NCBI GenBank assembly: GCA_009760855.2
Contig: WPIO01000005.1
Span: 10,374,501 to 10,438,500 of the forward strand
Length of the DNA stretch: 64,000 nt
Source: Cristatella mucedo
Taxonomy: Eukaryota; Bryozoa; Phylactolaemata; Cristatellidae
Direction of reading: 5' to 3'
Shown here: positions 1-11,705 of the stretch, in pieces
Layout of the letters: each line of letters opens with the position of its first letter
Position numbering within the stretch: position 1 is the first letter of the stretch
Position numbers and translations under genes: made by a program
The notes under the pieces: generated by a model
What the model was told of the DNA's origin: nothing
Database searches by the model: none
The model's input: only the letters and a program-made list of their open reading frames with translations

Positions 1-900
1 GAGAGTAGAGCGTCGGGAGAGCGCGCGGCGATGAGGGGCGGCGGCGCTCTGAGCGGCGCTCTGAGCGGTGCTCTGAGCGGCGGTGCTGACGGCCGCATCC
101 GCTCAACTCGTCAGCGGCTGAGGCGGCGGCGCACCTGGTCACCATTGCGGCGAGGTAGCCCCAGGGGAACGCTCGCTGTCGGCGCAGCGTGCGACGCTCT
201 TGCGCTAGAGCTACAATGGCGTGCGGCGAATTAGGGTCCGAACGCGCGATAATCGCGCATCATCTCCAGGGCGCACTCGCCAAGCAGCGAACCAGGACCG
301 GGCTCGCAGCGCGCGAGTCTTACGCCGACATCCGGTTCGGTGCCGGTTGCCCGTCCGCCTCTCGATTGGAGGCGAGGCGAGGCGTCACACACGCAGACGC
401 AGATGCGCGTGGGCGTACGCGCATCTGCGTTTCCCTCCAGGCAACCGCAGAAGACCACAAAGACGAAGCGGGTGCAAGGCCTTCTGGGTAGCCTTCTGAG
501 GCGCACACTCGAACCCAAAGTGCGCTCCGACGCTAGCGGTCTGAGAGCCCGGTCGTTTTGGCGAGCGTGAGGACGATAGCTTGAGGCTGGGTTACTGCGC
601 TAGCTGTACGCTCCACCGTCTCGGGGCGGCGACCCGAGAGGGCTCGGCGAGGTCATGGGCACCGTGTTTCGTCAGCGCTCGGTGCGCCGTTCGAAAGTCC
701 CCGAGAAATCAGCTCCTCCTGCGAGGAGGCGTGTCGATCGCGAACTTCCCGGAAGCTCGAGCCGCTCTGGCTACTGGCTAAGAGGCAGAGCCGTGTCGGG
801 CAGACGAGCGAAGCGAGACTTTCTCATCGCACGACTGACTGCTTCTGGAAAGGTCCTGGTCTGACCCGTCATCTGTGTTAGCACGGCCGCACCCACGGGC
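1..900. other. CpG-rich segment, possible CpG island or promoter
   Basis: The first 900 bases are much richer in G+C and in CpG dinucleotides than the DNA that follows, which becomes AT-rich after about position 1020. A 12-base unit (GGCGCTCTGAGC) is repeated three times at 43-78 with small changes. Several overlapping open frames run through the segment, as expected in GC-rich DNA, and none has a recognisable domain or a clear splice context. The segment could be the 5' end or promoter of a gene lying off the left edge, or a conserved GC-rich exon. The composition is directly visible; the promoter role is inference. Confidence 0.45.
397..430. repeat. Perfect 14-bp inverted repeat, 6-nt loop
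   Basis: The arms at 397-410 (ACGCAGATGCGCGT) and 417-430 are exact reverse complements, separated by GGGCGT. It lies inside the CpG-rich segment. As DNA it could be a palindromic binding site; as RNA it would form a very stable stem-loop. No function is assigned. Confidence 0.7.
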
Positions 901-2015
901 CCCCCTCCCCCGCAGGCCAATCTTCCCCTCGCAGTTGGTCCCATGGCTGTAGCTCGGCTTGAGCTTTAGCAGAGAGTCACAAACGTACAATTTCGAGAGG
1001 TCCAGCCATGCTTGAGAAACCATTTATGCATAGCTGACATTGTACAGTTGTGTTTTTTATAGGCCATTATCGTAGGGAAGCGGATTCTCAAAAGTTGAAA
1101 TTTCCGGGCAAGACCTTGGCCTAAGAAGTTCTAGCGCCATGGTACCCGTGGAGCGAAGGCGAAGGCTGATGCATAAAACACTGGTAGCTTGGTAATATGG
1201 TGGGTTTTATGGAAATGGTGGGTTTTATTGAATATGGTCGGTTTTATTATGGTGGGTTATTGAAATAATAATATATATGGTGGGTTATATTGTGGGTTGC
1301 ATTAATTAATATGGTGTGTTTTATTGAAACTGGTTAGCCGGTGAATTCGGGCCAGTCCTTCGACCAGGATTACAGCCTCCTTTGTGCGACATATAGTAGC
1401 ATAAATGGAATTCAGTATTTAATAAAAGCACTTGCAATACTTTATCTCTCTAAATAGTGAAAAAAGAGACATATTCAAAATAAAGCAAACTAACCTCAAC
1501 AGCTCATACGATCGAAGTGGGGTTTTACTAATTGAAAGCAAGTACATTGTTTGAAGTTAAAAATAATCGTAAGGGGTGACGCAAAACATTTAAAATTTAT
1601 TGGAAACTGCGACTAAAGTCGCAAGCCCAGCAGCAAAGTCATTAAATGCTGCAGCGAAACAAATGCCGTTATAGGACAAAAGCAATAATTCAGTGGACTC
1701 CTATTCCTTCTTTCAGCTCACTCTTTACGTAGCTGGTGCTGGTGCTGGTGCTACTGCCGTCGTCTCCGACCCACATACAGTTATATCTATTATATACCCA
1801 GTGACTTCTATGAAAATCAGGATTCAACACGGACTGCTGGTCAGTGTCAGTTTCGAAATTTAACTTATAGGTTCTGACGTAAGAGGTTCTGAAGAAATTT
1901 CATCTTTTAGGTCTCAAAAAAGTTTTGCTTGGGATTATGCCCTATTTAGGATTTAGAAGCGTCGTACAAATTCCAGATCTTATGAAAGGATTTTTCTAGC
2001 GAGATATAAAAAATA
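901..2015. other. AT-rich non-coding stretch with a degenerate tandem repeat
   Basis: No gene is seen. At 1193-1330 a motif close to ATGGTGGGTTTTATTGA recurs about seven times with drift in sequence and spacing. At 1732-1752 there is a short (GCTGGT)n run. The rest shows no recognisable repeat family or open frame. Confidence 0.5.
1193..1330. repeat. Degenerate tandem repeat, TGGTGGGTTTTAT-like
   Basis: About seven imperfect copies of a unit centred on GGTGGGTT(TTAT) are spaced 12-25 bases apart, mixed with AATAATAT-type filler. The variation between units suggests an old minisatellite that decayed in place. Confidence 0.55.
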
Positions 2016-2199
2016 TCAGCTGATTCAACTACCTCCTTTGTATAGCGAGAAAAGAGCCTTTACGGATATCACCACCTCTTGCGTCGGCGATGAAGGATTG
2101 CCCACCACAGGATTCGAACGCACGACCTCAGGATCTAGGTCTCCTCGTGAAAGAGGTCGTGTAAAGCAACCGCCTTACTTAGTTTGCCATCACGGCTCA
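2016..2199 (-). mobile_element. tRNA-derived SINE, copy S1
   Basis: Read on the minus strand, a tRNA-like head starts at 2199. It has an A-box-like region, then a B box (GTTCGAATCC, complement of 2110-2119), then a body ending in a conserved tail (GTATAC...TTGAATCAGCTGA type) near 2016. The same head, body and tail recur at 29329, 33274, 51218 and 53148, so this is one dispersed family. Between the boxes, CACGACCTC (2121-2129) and its reverse complement (2153-2161) can pair. It would be transcribed by RNA polymerase III and mobilised by LINE proteins. No poly(A) tail is visible. Confidence 0.85.
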
Positions 2200-3099
2200 T
2201 AGCGAGGCTCAAATACTTTTCGTAACTTTCGATTTACCGTTCCCGGGTATAAGAGGCAACTGTACTTGATATAGCTGCCTTAGACACCACTTGTTATGAA
2301 CCCAGCAGGGTTCCAAGGGGGCCATGATTCGAGCAACACTAATTCTGTGATGAGATTACCGTAATCTGAACAAACTATAAAGACTATAATGCCAAAACAT
2401 ACCAAGCATCTACACGACAGCTACTCAGGAGCGGCTTCCTGAGTAACAAACCAGCCAATTCCGAGACGTAACTCAAATTGCAAACGCTTTACAGACTGCG
2501 GGCAGTGCATACTCCTCAGCGATATAGCAACTTCATCGACTAGCTAATCTTATTACTTATGGACTGAAAAGGAAGCCATATAAAACAAGCCGAGGTGCTC
2601 AAATCAAATCTTCTCAACGGCTGTCAGGGATTTCCCAGGAAATCGCAGAACAGAAAAAAGGAATAATCATGTTTCAGTGTCTCTAGCACACCCTACAGCT
2701 GCGTCCCTTCCCCGACACGTACGTCCATCTTGCGGTGGCTATTTCGCAAAGCCGCAGAGTAGTTGAACGGGATATTGTCTCAGGATTATGCCCAGTCATT
2801 TGAAAACTACAACGTCCCAGCAAAATGCTCCCAAAAGAACGCTAATTTTGGACGTTATGACAGAACCTCACTTCCTAGAACTAATTAATCTTATTCCAAG
2901 TTAAGCTTGATGTCACATTACGCCGCTCAATTTCAGAGAGTAGCCACAACATGGGCCAGCATCTGGGGATTAATGCAATTGTTAATCCCCACGCAGACGC
3001 CCTTGGGAGCCAACAGAGAGGGAAAGCCCGTCTGTCCAACACCCCAATTCAAAGTTTTTTGTAATAGTTCTCGTGACAGTAGCTTTGCATGATCACTCT
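2200..3099. other. No gene seen
   Basis: AT-rich sequence without a convincing open frame or a recognised repeat. The short open frame at 2907-3092 has no domain and no splice or promoter context. Confidence 0.5.
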
Positions 3100-4623
3100 T
3101 ATAAAAGAGTCATGGCAGACCAGCTGAACTCCTACGTTGAAACTTAAAACCTTGCTATTAAGTTCCATTGTGGCTTTAGAGCTGATCACTCCACAGAGTC
3201 AGCATTGCTTCGGGTGTGCAAAGACCTACTTAGGAATGCAGACATGAATGGAATATCTCTGCTTTTGCTCTCTCTTTCGCCAGCTTTTGATACTATCGAT
3301 CACCAAGTCCTTCTTGAGCACTTCTCATCTCGTCTGGACATCACTGGCACTGCTATGCACTGTTTCAGGTCCTATCTCAGTGGGAGACCAGAATATTGAT
3401 GTGAATAGACAAAGATTATCCGAGGTAGCTCTGAAATATGGGGTACCTCGGGGCTCCGTGCTTGGTCTCGTTATTTTCACGGTTTATACTCTCTCTCTCT
3501 CTCTCTCTCTCTCTTGCAAATGTGATTGCCAAGCACAATCTAGGCTATCACTTCAATGCGGATGGCACTAAGTTGTACCTTTGCTTTGATCCATCTCAGC
3601 CGTCGAGCACGTCGAATTCTCTCAACTCCCTTGCTGCATGTATTGATGACACCCACACACAGATGGCAGCAAATCTTTTTAAGTTGAATATTGATAAAAC
3701 GAACTTAATAGTTATGGGCAAACCAAGGGTGATTCAGAAATTGAAAAGGCTAACTCTCAAAATCGGCTCTGCCAGAATATCTCCTATTAAATCTGCACAA
3801 AATCTAGGTGTAATGTTCCAAAGTGACCTTCCGTTAGACGACCACATCAGCTCCACAATCAAGTCTGCCTACTTTCAGCTACCTAAAACTGCTAAATGTT
3901 GGGCTTGTTTAGACAGGAAACGATATCCAAGTTGGGCCATGCATTTGTGACATCCACTCTTGACTTCTGTAACTCATTACTTGCTGGCCTACCGGCATGT
4001 GCAATCAGCTACTTACAGCTGGTCCAAAGCTCCGCAGCTAGGCTTGTCTGCCGTGAGCGTCGTAGTTGCCACATCACACTACTTCTCACCAACCTGCACT
4101 GGCTACCAGTCATGCAACGAATCGACTTCAAAGTTTTGTGGCTCACTTTTAGGTTCCTTCATTCTTTGGCTCCAGCCTACCTATCAGATCTACTTCTCCA
4201 AAAGGCTAAGTATAATATCGCCCGCTTTTCGGAATTTAACTGTTTACCTATACCTCGTACAAACCTCAAATCCTTTAGAGATCGTGCCTTTGGATCGTAT
4301 GCTCCCAAAGCTTGGAACTCACTCCCTAATTCCATCACGGCATCTCCTGACTTGTCCACGTTTGAAAGTAACTAAAAACGCACATATTTATCAAAGCATT
4401 TAATGGGTTCCTGTGATTCGTCCTTCATGTGCTTATGGGTGCTGATACTATGCATGCTGCCACTAACGACACTTGCATGCTGACCCTGTGTGTGTCACCC
4501 CTAACCATGTTATTCTTGTTGTTTATCAACCACGATACCACTAGCCATTCTATCCTGTATCATTTGCAGCAAATGTAAAGCACATAGAAAGAGATTGAGT
4601 TCGCTGAGGGCGCTTACTTGTAT
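3100..4623 (+). mobile_element. LINE-A (L2/CR1-type) copy, RT to 3' end
   Basis: A 5'-truncated copy that begins within the N-terminal part of the RT domain and runs through the 3' UTR. It ends in the family's 3' signature: GCCTAGAAAGAGATTGAG-type sequence, then GAGGGCGCT (about 4574-4612). Other LINE-A copies end the same way, usually followed by an (ATT)n tail. The 3' end directly meets the 3' end of a LINE-B copy on the opposite strand at 4624. The coding part is broken (see the pseudogene entry). Confidence 0.9.
3125..4375 (+). pseudogene. LINE-A reverse transcriptase, broken
   Basis: Conceptual reading across frames gives RT block A (SPAFDTIDHQVLLEHFSSRL, about 3275-3336, with the first catalytic Asp), the YLSGR block (about 3370), PRGSVLGLVIFTVYT (about 3444-3488), then thumb and C-terminal sequence to TFESN at 4375. 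Compared with the 44013 copy, the codons for LPLADV are replaced by a (CT)n run at about 3487-3513, which shifts frame. The YADD block is degraded to NADGTK (about 3558). At least three frames are needed to follow the protein. Family membership is clear; the copy cannot make active RT. Confidence 0.88.
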
Positions 4624-6475
4624 TGTATCTCCGTCAGTAACTCCACAAAGTCATAAAGACCATGTGGGTGTTACGCAGGAGAGTTTTGTATAGCACACTC
4701 ACAGCCTAAGCGGCTTTCGGTACGCATTCGGTAGCCAACAGACTTCGTCTCACGCAGCAAAGAGAAAGTGAGAAGCATAGCAGAGTTAGGAGAGCAGTTG
4801 AGGTAGTGAGTAGCATAGAAGTAGCAGTTCAGGACCGCTGAAAAAGATGCATTAGTCGGCAGTTGAAGAGTAGATGTCGTTGCGTAAGAATTGTGGAAGC
4901 GAGTTCCACAGTCTAGGACCTGCAGTGCTAAAGCTTCTGTCGCCAACTGTCTTTAAGCGTAGGAATGGGACAGCTAATTTGTTATCCACACAGGACCTGA
5001 GGGCGCGAACAGGCTGAAACTGATGCAGCAGTTCAGCTACGTACGAAGGAGCCAAGCCGTGGCGGGCCTTGTGGGTCAGCGTAAGAACTTTGCTCTGTAT
5101 CCTTTGCTCAACCGGCAACCATCCTAGCTCTTCCAGCAAAGGTGACACGTGCTCAAACCGCTGGGACTTGAAGACTAGCCTTGCAGCCATATTCATAGTC
5201 CGCTGTAGTGGCATAATAGCTTTCTTTGGCAGCCCAGTCAAAAGGGAATTACAATAATCAAGCCGAGACAGAACTAAAGAGCTAGTTAAATTGTCTACAA
5301 GCCACTGTGGGAGACAGCTTTTAATCTTGGATAGGGATCGGATGTGATGGCTAGCTGTAGAGGCAGTCTTCTGAATGAAGCTTTTAAAATTGAGGCAGCA
5401 GTCGAACACGACATCTTAATTTTGAGCACGTGGTGAAGGTCGCACAAAAGCATCACCTATTAGAAGAGCAAAGCCTTTTAATCCAGCCACACGCTTAGGG
5501 TGTCCTATAAGCAGCAGTTCGGTTTTATTGTCATTTAATTTCAGGAAGTTTTCCGACATCCAGGATCGAATATCGGCAAGGCAAGCATTCAGTTTCTCAG
5601 TTGCTGCAGCAGATTCCGACGGTTTAAATGACAAATACAACTGAGTATCGTCAGCATAGAAGTGATATCCTATTCCATGGGCCTTAATCACTTTTCCCAG
5701 AGGTTGAGTATAAATGGAGAACAGCAAGGGACCGAGTACAGACCCTTGAGGGACTCTCACAGGTGACCCTTCTCATGTCTGAGACCTGACCCCCACACGA
5801 CACGGATTGAACACGATCAGACAAGTAGGATTTAAACCACGCCAGTGCTTCGTCTGCCAGACCGATCGTTGTTCTCAATCGTTCAAGCAGAACTTCGTGA
5901 TCAATGGTGTCGAAGGCAGCAGACAGATCTAGCAGAGCTAGGGCAGTGACATTCCCGTCGTCATTGCCACGCAGAATGTCATTGTTAACACGGAGGAGAG
6001 CAGTTTCAGTGGAGTGCTGCCTCTTGAACCCTGATTGAAATGTATCTGACATTCCATTATTTTCAATATGTTCAACTAGCTGCTTAGCAAATTTTTTTTA
6101 AAGAATCTTTGATAAGAACGGAAGAAGGGTAACTGGACGATAGTTTGCTAGGACCTCTGTGTCTAATCCAGGCTTTTTAAGAATAGGTCTAACGATTGCC
6201 GATTTGAAGGACTTGGGGACGACCCCTTTTCCCAAAGAAGCATTAAAAATCTTGGTTATGGCAGGGCTAAGTTGGTCTGCAAGTGAAGACCACAGAGATG
6301 AAGGTATAGGGTCTTCAGGAGACGAGCTCTTTTTGCTAGACCTTATTAAGGCAGCCACATCACAGGCAGAAACATCAGAGAACCTTTTAAGAAAGTTCAC
6401 AGTTTGAGGAACGGCGATTGCTTTGGTCGGAGGGGGCTTAATGGAGGCACGAATGTGCACAATTTTTTCAGTAAA
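4624..6475 (-). mobile_element. LINE-B (L2/CR1-type) copy, RT to 3' end
   Basis: Minus-strand element of a second LINE family. Its 3' terminus (complement of TGTATCTCCGTCAGTAACTC) lies at 4624 and is identical in position and sequence type in the copies at 39313 and 13344, which defines the family end. It extends 5' through the RT domain to about 6475, where similarity stops, so it is 5'-truncated and lacks EN. It lies tail to tail with the LINE-A copy at 3100-4623. It is the longest LINE-B copy in the window. Confidence 0.9.
4671..6460 (-). pseudogene. LINE-B reverse transcriptase, broken
   Basis: Order on the minus strand: an upstream linker and early RT (6460-6098, with NYRPVTLLPFLSKIL), then the FQSGF...TETALLRV block and LDLSAAFDTIDHEVLLERL (6052-5684), then [19 protein letters not shown] and [12 protein letters not shown] (5760-5416), then thumb and C-terminus (5409-4671). 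Both catalytic blocks, FDTID and YADD, are intact. Breaks are a frameshift near a run of T at about 6090-6100, a frameshift near 5750, an in-frame stop at 5416-5418 where a sister copy has Leu in ARNLGVVFD, and a further shift near 4900. It is a comparatively young, nearly readable copy. Confidence 0.88.
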
Positions 6476-7680
<1,205 letters not shown>

Positions 7681-8224
7681 TGGATACCCATATTTAGGCA
7701 GGCACAGAACCACACAGGGAGAAAGAAGTCAGAACACTAAGAAAAACTCAAAAAATATATATTTCCAATATATAAACCGTCAACTGTATGCATATCAGTT
7801 TTTGCCAGCGGGCTTCGATTAGCATACTTGAAAAGCAGACATGGCAAGGAAGATTATTAAGTAAGTAGTTTGCCTAATTGGCATCATTCCCTCGCGACAC
7901 GAAATATAGAGATGATTGACAACGACAGATATTATGTGATGATTTGATTCTTAAAAGCATGCATTGAGTACAGCTAAGTAGTCCCCAGTCCTATTGAAAG
8001 TCCGGTTGTTTCGAAGTCAGACCCAATTCACTGAATTCTATAGCTTCGTCAATCAGACTGCCATCTCAACAGCGTCAGTAAGAAAAACATCTACTTAAAG
8101 AAATATGCAATCTAGAGCCAATGGTTAGGCGAAAATTTCCCTTAACTTGGCAGAACTCAGAATCCAACAGCGCCTGCTCCAGAATCCTGATGGATAGCTT
8201 GGACGTCAGTTAATGCTTTAAAAT
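7681..8224. other. No gene established
   Basis: A TATATAAA-like sequence at about 7767-7774 lies some 65 bases upstream of a short ATG frame (7841) that meets a GTAAGT donor at 7861. This arrangement resembles a promoter and first exon, but I cannot connect it to a downstream exon with confidence. The rest is unremarkable. Confidence 0.3.
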
Positions 8225-8668
8225 ATGGCCGTGAGTGAGAGCACAGATTACTTGCATGTACTTTTGAGTGTGAAATTGTTGTTGTTGCATGTGCTTTCAA
8301 CTTTCTGCGACGGCATCACTAACCACCGTGAGCTTTACTCAGCAAGCACATTGTGGGAAGACAGGTATTGTATGCACAAGCTTGCCCAACTACGGAAGTC
8401 ATATACACGAAAAGACAGAGCGGGACCATCGAGCAAAGAAATGAGCATCCAGCAGGTGTTTTCTTTCATTGATATACCAACCAGTGATAAAAAAATGTGC
8501 GATAACCTGCTGAATATTTGCAATTTAGCATACTCGAAAAGCTTGTTTCAAGATAAGTTGGTAAATATTAACGGAAAATTTAAGAACTGGAGACGAACGT
8601 GGGTCCCCAAACGCTACAGAGCGATACTGCAAGTGATCATGGCACTGTTACGTTGCGATTACTTGTAG
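8225..8668 (+). CDS. Orphan ORF, hypothetical protein, 147 aa
   Basis: An ATG-started frame with a hydrophobic N-terminal segment (about residues 10-28, LHVLLSVKLLLLHVLSTF) that could be a signal peptide or membrane anchor, followed by a basic, mixed-composition region. I recognise no family. After the stop, another frame stays open and looks protein-like to about 8867, where CAGGGTAAGA could be a splice donor. That suggests a decayed or multi-exon gene. There is no TATA box or poly(A) signal tightly linked to it. It may be a real lineage-specific gene, an exon, or a chance frame in low-repeat DNA. Confidence 0.3.
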   Translation: MAVSESTDYLHVLLSVKLLLLHVLSTFCDGITNHRELYSASTLWEDRYCMHKLAQLRKSYTRKDRAGPSSKEMSIQQVFSFIDIPTSDKKMCDNLLNICNLAYSKSLFQDKLVNINGKFKNWRRTWVPKRYRAILQVIMALLRCDYL

Positions 8669-9341
8669 CCTCATTAACGGCTTTGACTTTGCCCCTACAT
8701 TTGACACCTATGAAGATGAAAGGGCTGCGTTTATTGTCGTATAGTCGTGACCAAGCCAAAGGCGAACTTCATCTTGGAAAATTGCTAAAAAGCGGTCATC
8801 TTGGACGCCACTGTCACTTAGAATGGCAATGCGGACACCCAAATGACGACTACCAGGGTAAGATGATGAACTTGTAAGGCATTCGTGTTAGAGGTTTTCA
8901 GTCGACAGTGGTGAATTCATTTGCAGTTTTTTCCCCAGCCATGGGTTACTCTATAAAGGAGCCTGCCTTCGAAACTAGCAATGCAACACAATGGGCTTAT
9001 CTCCGAGTCATTTACGCATCTCCTTCGCCATTAGAGAGATGCAGGCTGTGAGCAATCAATTAAGCAGCCAGGAGCTGCCTTTCCGTATTCTGCCGAAGAG
9101 GTAAGCACCAGCTACTGTATATTTAGTTTTCAGCTATTCGAATCAGACGTAGTTATATGAACACCCAACCAGCTAGCAGCTGCAAGATTAAAGAGCTACT
9201 GAGAGTCTGATTCGAAAATTTCGCAAAGTTTCGGTGCATTGTGAAAAGGCGAAGGTATTGATTGATATCCTAAAAGGTCCAGGCGTAGAATGAGAACACC
9301 GCTGGGCCATCTCCGAAGATAATCAAAGTCTATTTCGATTT

Positions 9342-9665
9342 TATTCTCCTCAAGCATACCAAGCCAGATGCTGCTTGAACTCAGATCCAACTGATGATCA
9401 GGGCACTGAATTCCTGAGCAATACACTGGGCAATTGGACTTTTTCCGTTAATGCAGCGATGCTCTCGACTAAGTCAGAGAATGAGTCGTCAGCCAGACAT
9501 ATGGTAATAACAAATGGCACTTGTCTCATGATTGGGACATCGCAAGGTGGACTAATTAAAGACAGCATTGTGCAATATGTCTTTACAAAAAAAATGGATT
9601 TTATGGTTTGGCATACGTGCGTTATTGGCAAAATTGATTCCTACTATAGAATCCAGCTCGTTTGA
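9342..9665 (+). CDS. Orphan open frame, possible exon
   Basis: This frame is open from at least 9342 to a stop at 9663-9665 and has no good ATG start. A possible splice acceptor lies at AACTCAG (about 9378-9384). The translation includes DQGTEFLSNTLG, which superficially resembles the D-x-G-x-E-F motif of retroelement integrases, but the downstream residues do not continue like one. It sits about 700 bases after the orphan frame at 8225-8668 on the same strand, so the two could be exons of one gene. Function unknown. Confidence 0.2.
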   Translation, partial: YSPQAYQARCCLNSDPTDDQGTEFLSNTLGNWTFSVNAAMLSTKSENESSARHMVITNGTCLMIGTSQGGLIKDSIVQYVFTKKMDFMVWHTCVIGKIDSYYRIQLV

Positions 9666-11597
9666 TTGCTAGCTGGGAATAAATCGTCTCTATAATCAGA
9701 AAATATAATAAGACACTGCACAGGGTCCCATAGGAAATGCTGACTTCTTTCTAACCACTTCAAAAATGCTGGAAAAGAAGCATGTCAGTAGCATAGTGAT
9801 AACATGGACAGTATCAGCACACTTTAGCACAAAAAAAGAAAACTCACTCACAAGGACCCTGCTATGCGTTTAGTAGCCGGTCGGCTTTTAGTGTTTTCTT
9901 ATATTCTCACCAATTCAGTTGATGTCGCGAAACGTTTCCTGCACCCCGCCGGCTCGACAGCAACTACACGGTAAATCGAATAATGACCTCACTCAAAATC
10001 TGTAGAAATCCCTCGCTACCTCGCAACTCGAACTATCCCAAAGGATTGACTAGCTGGCTAATGCATTTCGTCGTCGACGGATCTGGTATGCCCTAATGAC
10101 ATGTCGCCCTCGAGTATCGTTTGCGTCTATGGCTTTACCGTTCAACCAGTGGCCGTCTGGAGGCCCCATTTCCTCGGCGAATCTGTAGTAAAGGTACGGT
10201 TTGTGCGGTGCAGCAGCTTCACTCGTGTCATCCGTGTTTTACATAGCTGTCATCTCTCGGATTGTCGTTGCCAGTGATTGGGCTAGCAGGACGCCGTTGC
10301 ATGCTGAGCAATAGACAGAGAGGCCACCGCGATTTGTGCATAAACAGCAGATCAAACACAAATCGTGCAGAGCTGCACGAAGCCACGTGCACCGAATCGC
10401 TCCATGCAGCGAATATGGCAAAAAATTGCATCTCTTTCATAGAGCAATCATTGCATCTTTCAAGACTCAGCGAAAGAGGTATCCGGTCGGGCGGCCTTTT
10501 CTTTTGTCCCATTAAACTTGTCTGCTTTTTTTGTATCTGTGAGCTTTGCCAGCATGCAAGTGCAGGATCCAGTGATCCAGTGCAGATCCAGGATGCAGTG
10601 CATCTTACTGGTCAGAGATTTTACTAATCACTGGCTCCGAGTGTCTCCATGCTTGCTTAATCATGCTGGCCCAAGCGTGAGAATTGTTTTCATTTTCACC
10701 AGCCCTTAGAAATCGTTTTTTTGGTCGAGCTTCATAAGCTGTTTAGATAGAGATAAGGTTCTCAGAGGGTGCTGAACAAACGTTGAAGTTATTATTTTAG
10801 AGCCTATAACTATTAAATTTAGCAGAGTAAGAGACCTAAAAAGCTACATTGCCGCATTTGAGATCAGTTGCCTGCAGGCAATTCTAGGAGCCGTGGCTAT
10901 AAGCAGTGCCATTATGTTCGTGATTAATCACTTCGCCCGACCGACCGATGTGACCTCTGACGTCAACATGCCCACAATTACCGAGGAATATTAGCCTCTG
11001 GCTCCCGCTGCCGTGAGGGCATCAATAATCGTGCTCTGCACAAATCTGGGAAGCAATAGCCAGTTTCCTGTTTTGCGGATTTTTCATGAGCGGTAGTGCG
11101 AACCAATCAATTAGTGACCTTTACTGGATCAGATTGATACAATGCTACTTATTCATTTGGTGACAGGCAAACAAGGGAAAAGCAATCAGGATAATCAAGA
11201 GCGAGTCGGTTAAGGGCGCTACAGAGAGGTGTGATAATAAAAAATTCACGATAACCTGCCGTAGAGCCAGCACCCACCTTGTAAGAATTGCAACAGCGGG
11301 CTAATAGGTGTCTATCTGTAGGTGGCTTTCGGAGTTAAAACGCTGCGAATGCACGGTAGAAGCAAATATCAATGCTTAATTCACATCTCTCTTCTCAGAT
11401 AATCCGCTGGTATCTTCGCTATGACATTGCATGAGCTGTCCTCAGTCATGCTTCGCAAAAAGGAGCTGCATAGCCTAGGGTTTAATGTCGCTGAAATGGC
11501 GGCATGCTAAATCTGCCAGATTCCATCCAAAATGCATAATAAATTAATAACTAATATAATTGATTCTTAGAGCACCCTAAGAGAACTGAATCTCTAT
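9666..11597. other. No gene seen
   Basis: Mixed-composition sequence. There is a small cluster of GATCCAGTG-like repeats at about 10565-10600. Open frames here (for example 10262-10627) lack domains, signals and splice context. Confidence 0.45.
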
Positions 11598-11705
11598 TCA
11601 GGCCCTTCACATATGCCACGGGGCTCGAGCCCACGATCACGGTCAGACCGTCCGTTCACCTTGACCTCGGTCGTTAAGGGCGAGCACCTTAACCACGCAT
11701 TATTA
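11598..11705 (-). mobile_element. tRNA-like SINE fragment, second type
   Basis: On the minus strand, a tRNA-like head has an A-box-like TGGTTAAGGTGC (complement of about 11689-11700) and a B-box-like GGGCTCGAGCC (complement of about 11622-11632), separated by sequence containing a GACCGAGGTC-type segment. The body differs from the S1-type SINEs. It is probably a related or separate tRNA-derived SINE, but a decayed tRNA pseudogene is also possible. Confidence 0.45.

Noticed and set aside
31-518. Several overlapping frames in the first 500 bases
   Set aside because: CpG-rich composition leaves few stops; no domain, no splice context and competing frames on both strands.
9384-9420. DQGTEF motif suggesting a retroviral-type integrase
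   Set aside because: Only six residues match. The surrounding sequence lacks the other integrase landmarks, so I do not call an LTR element.
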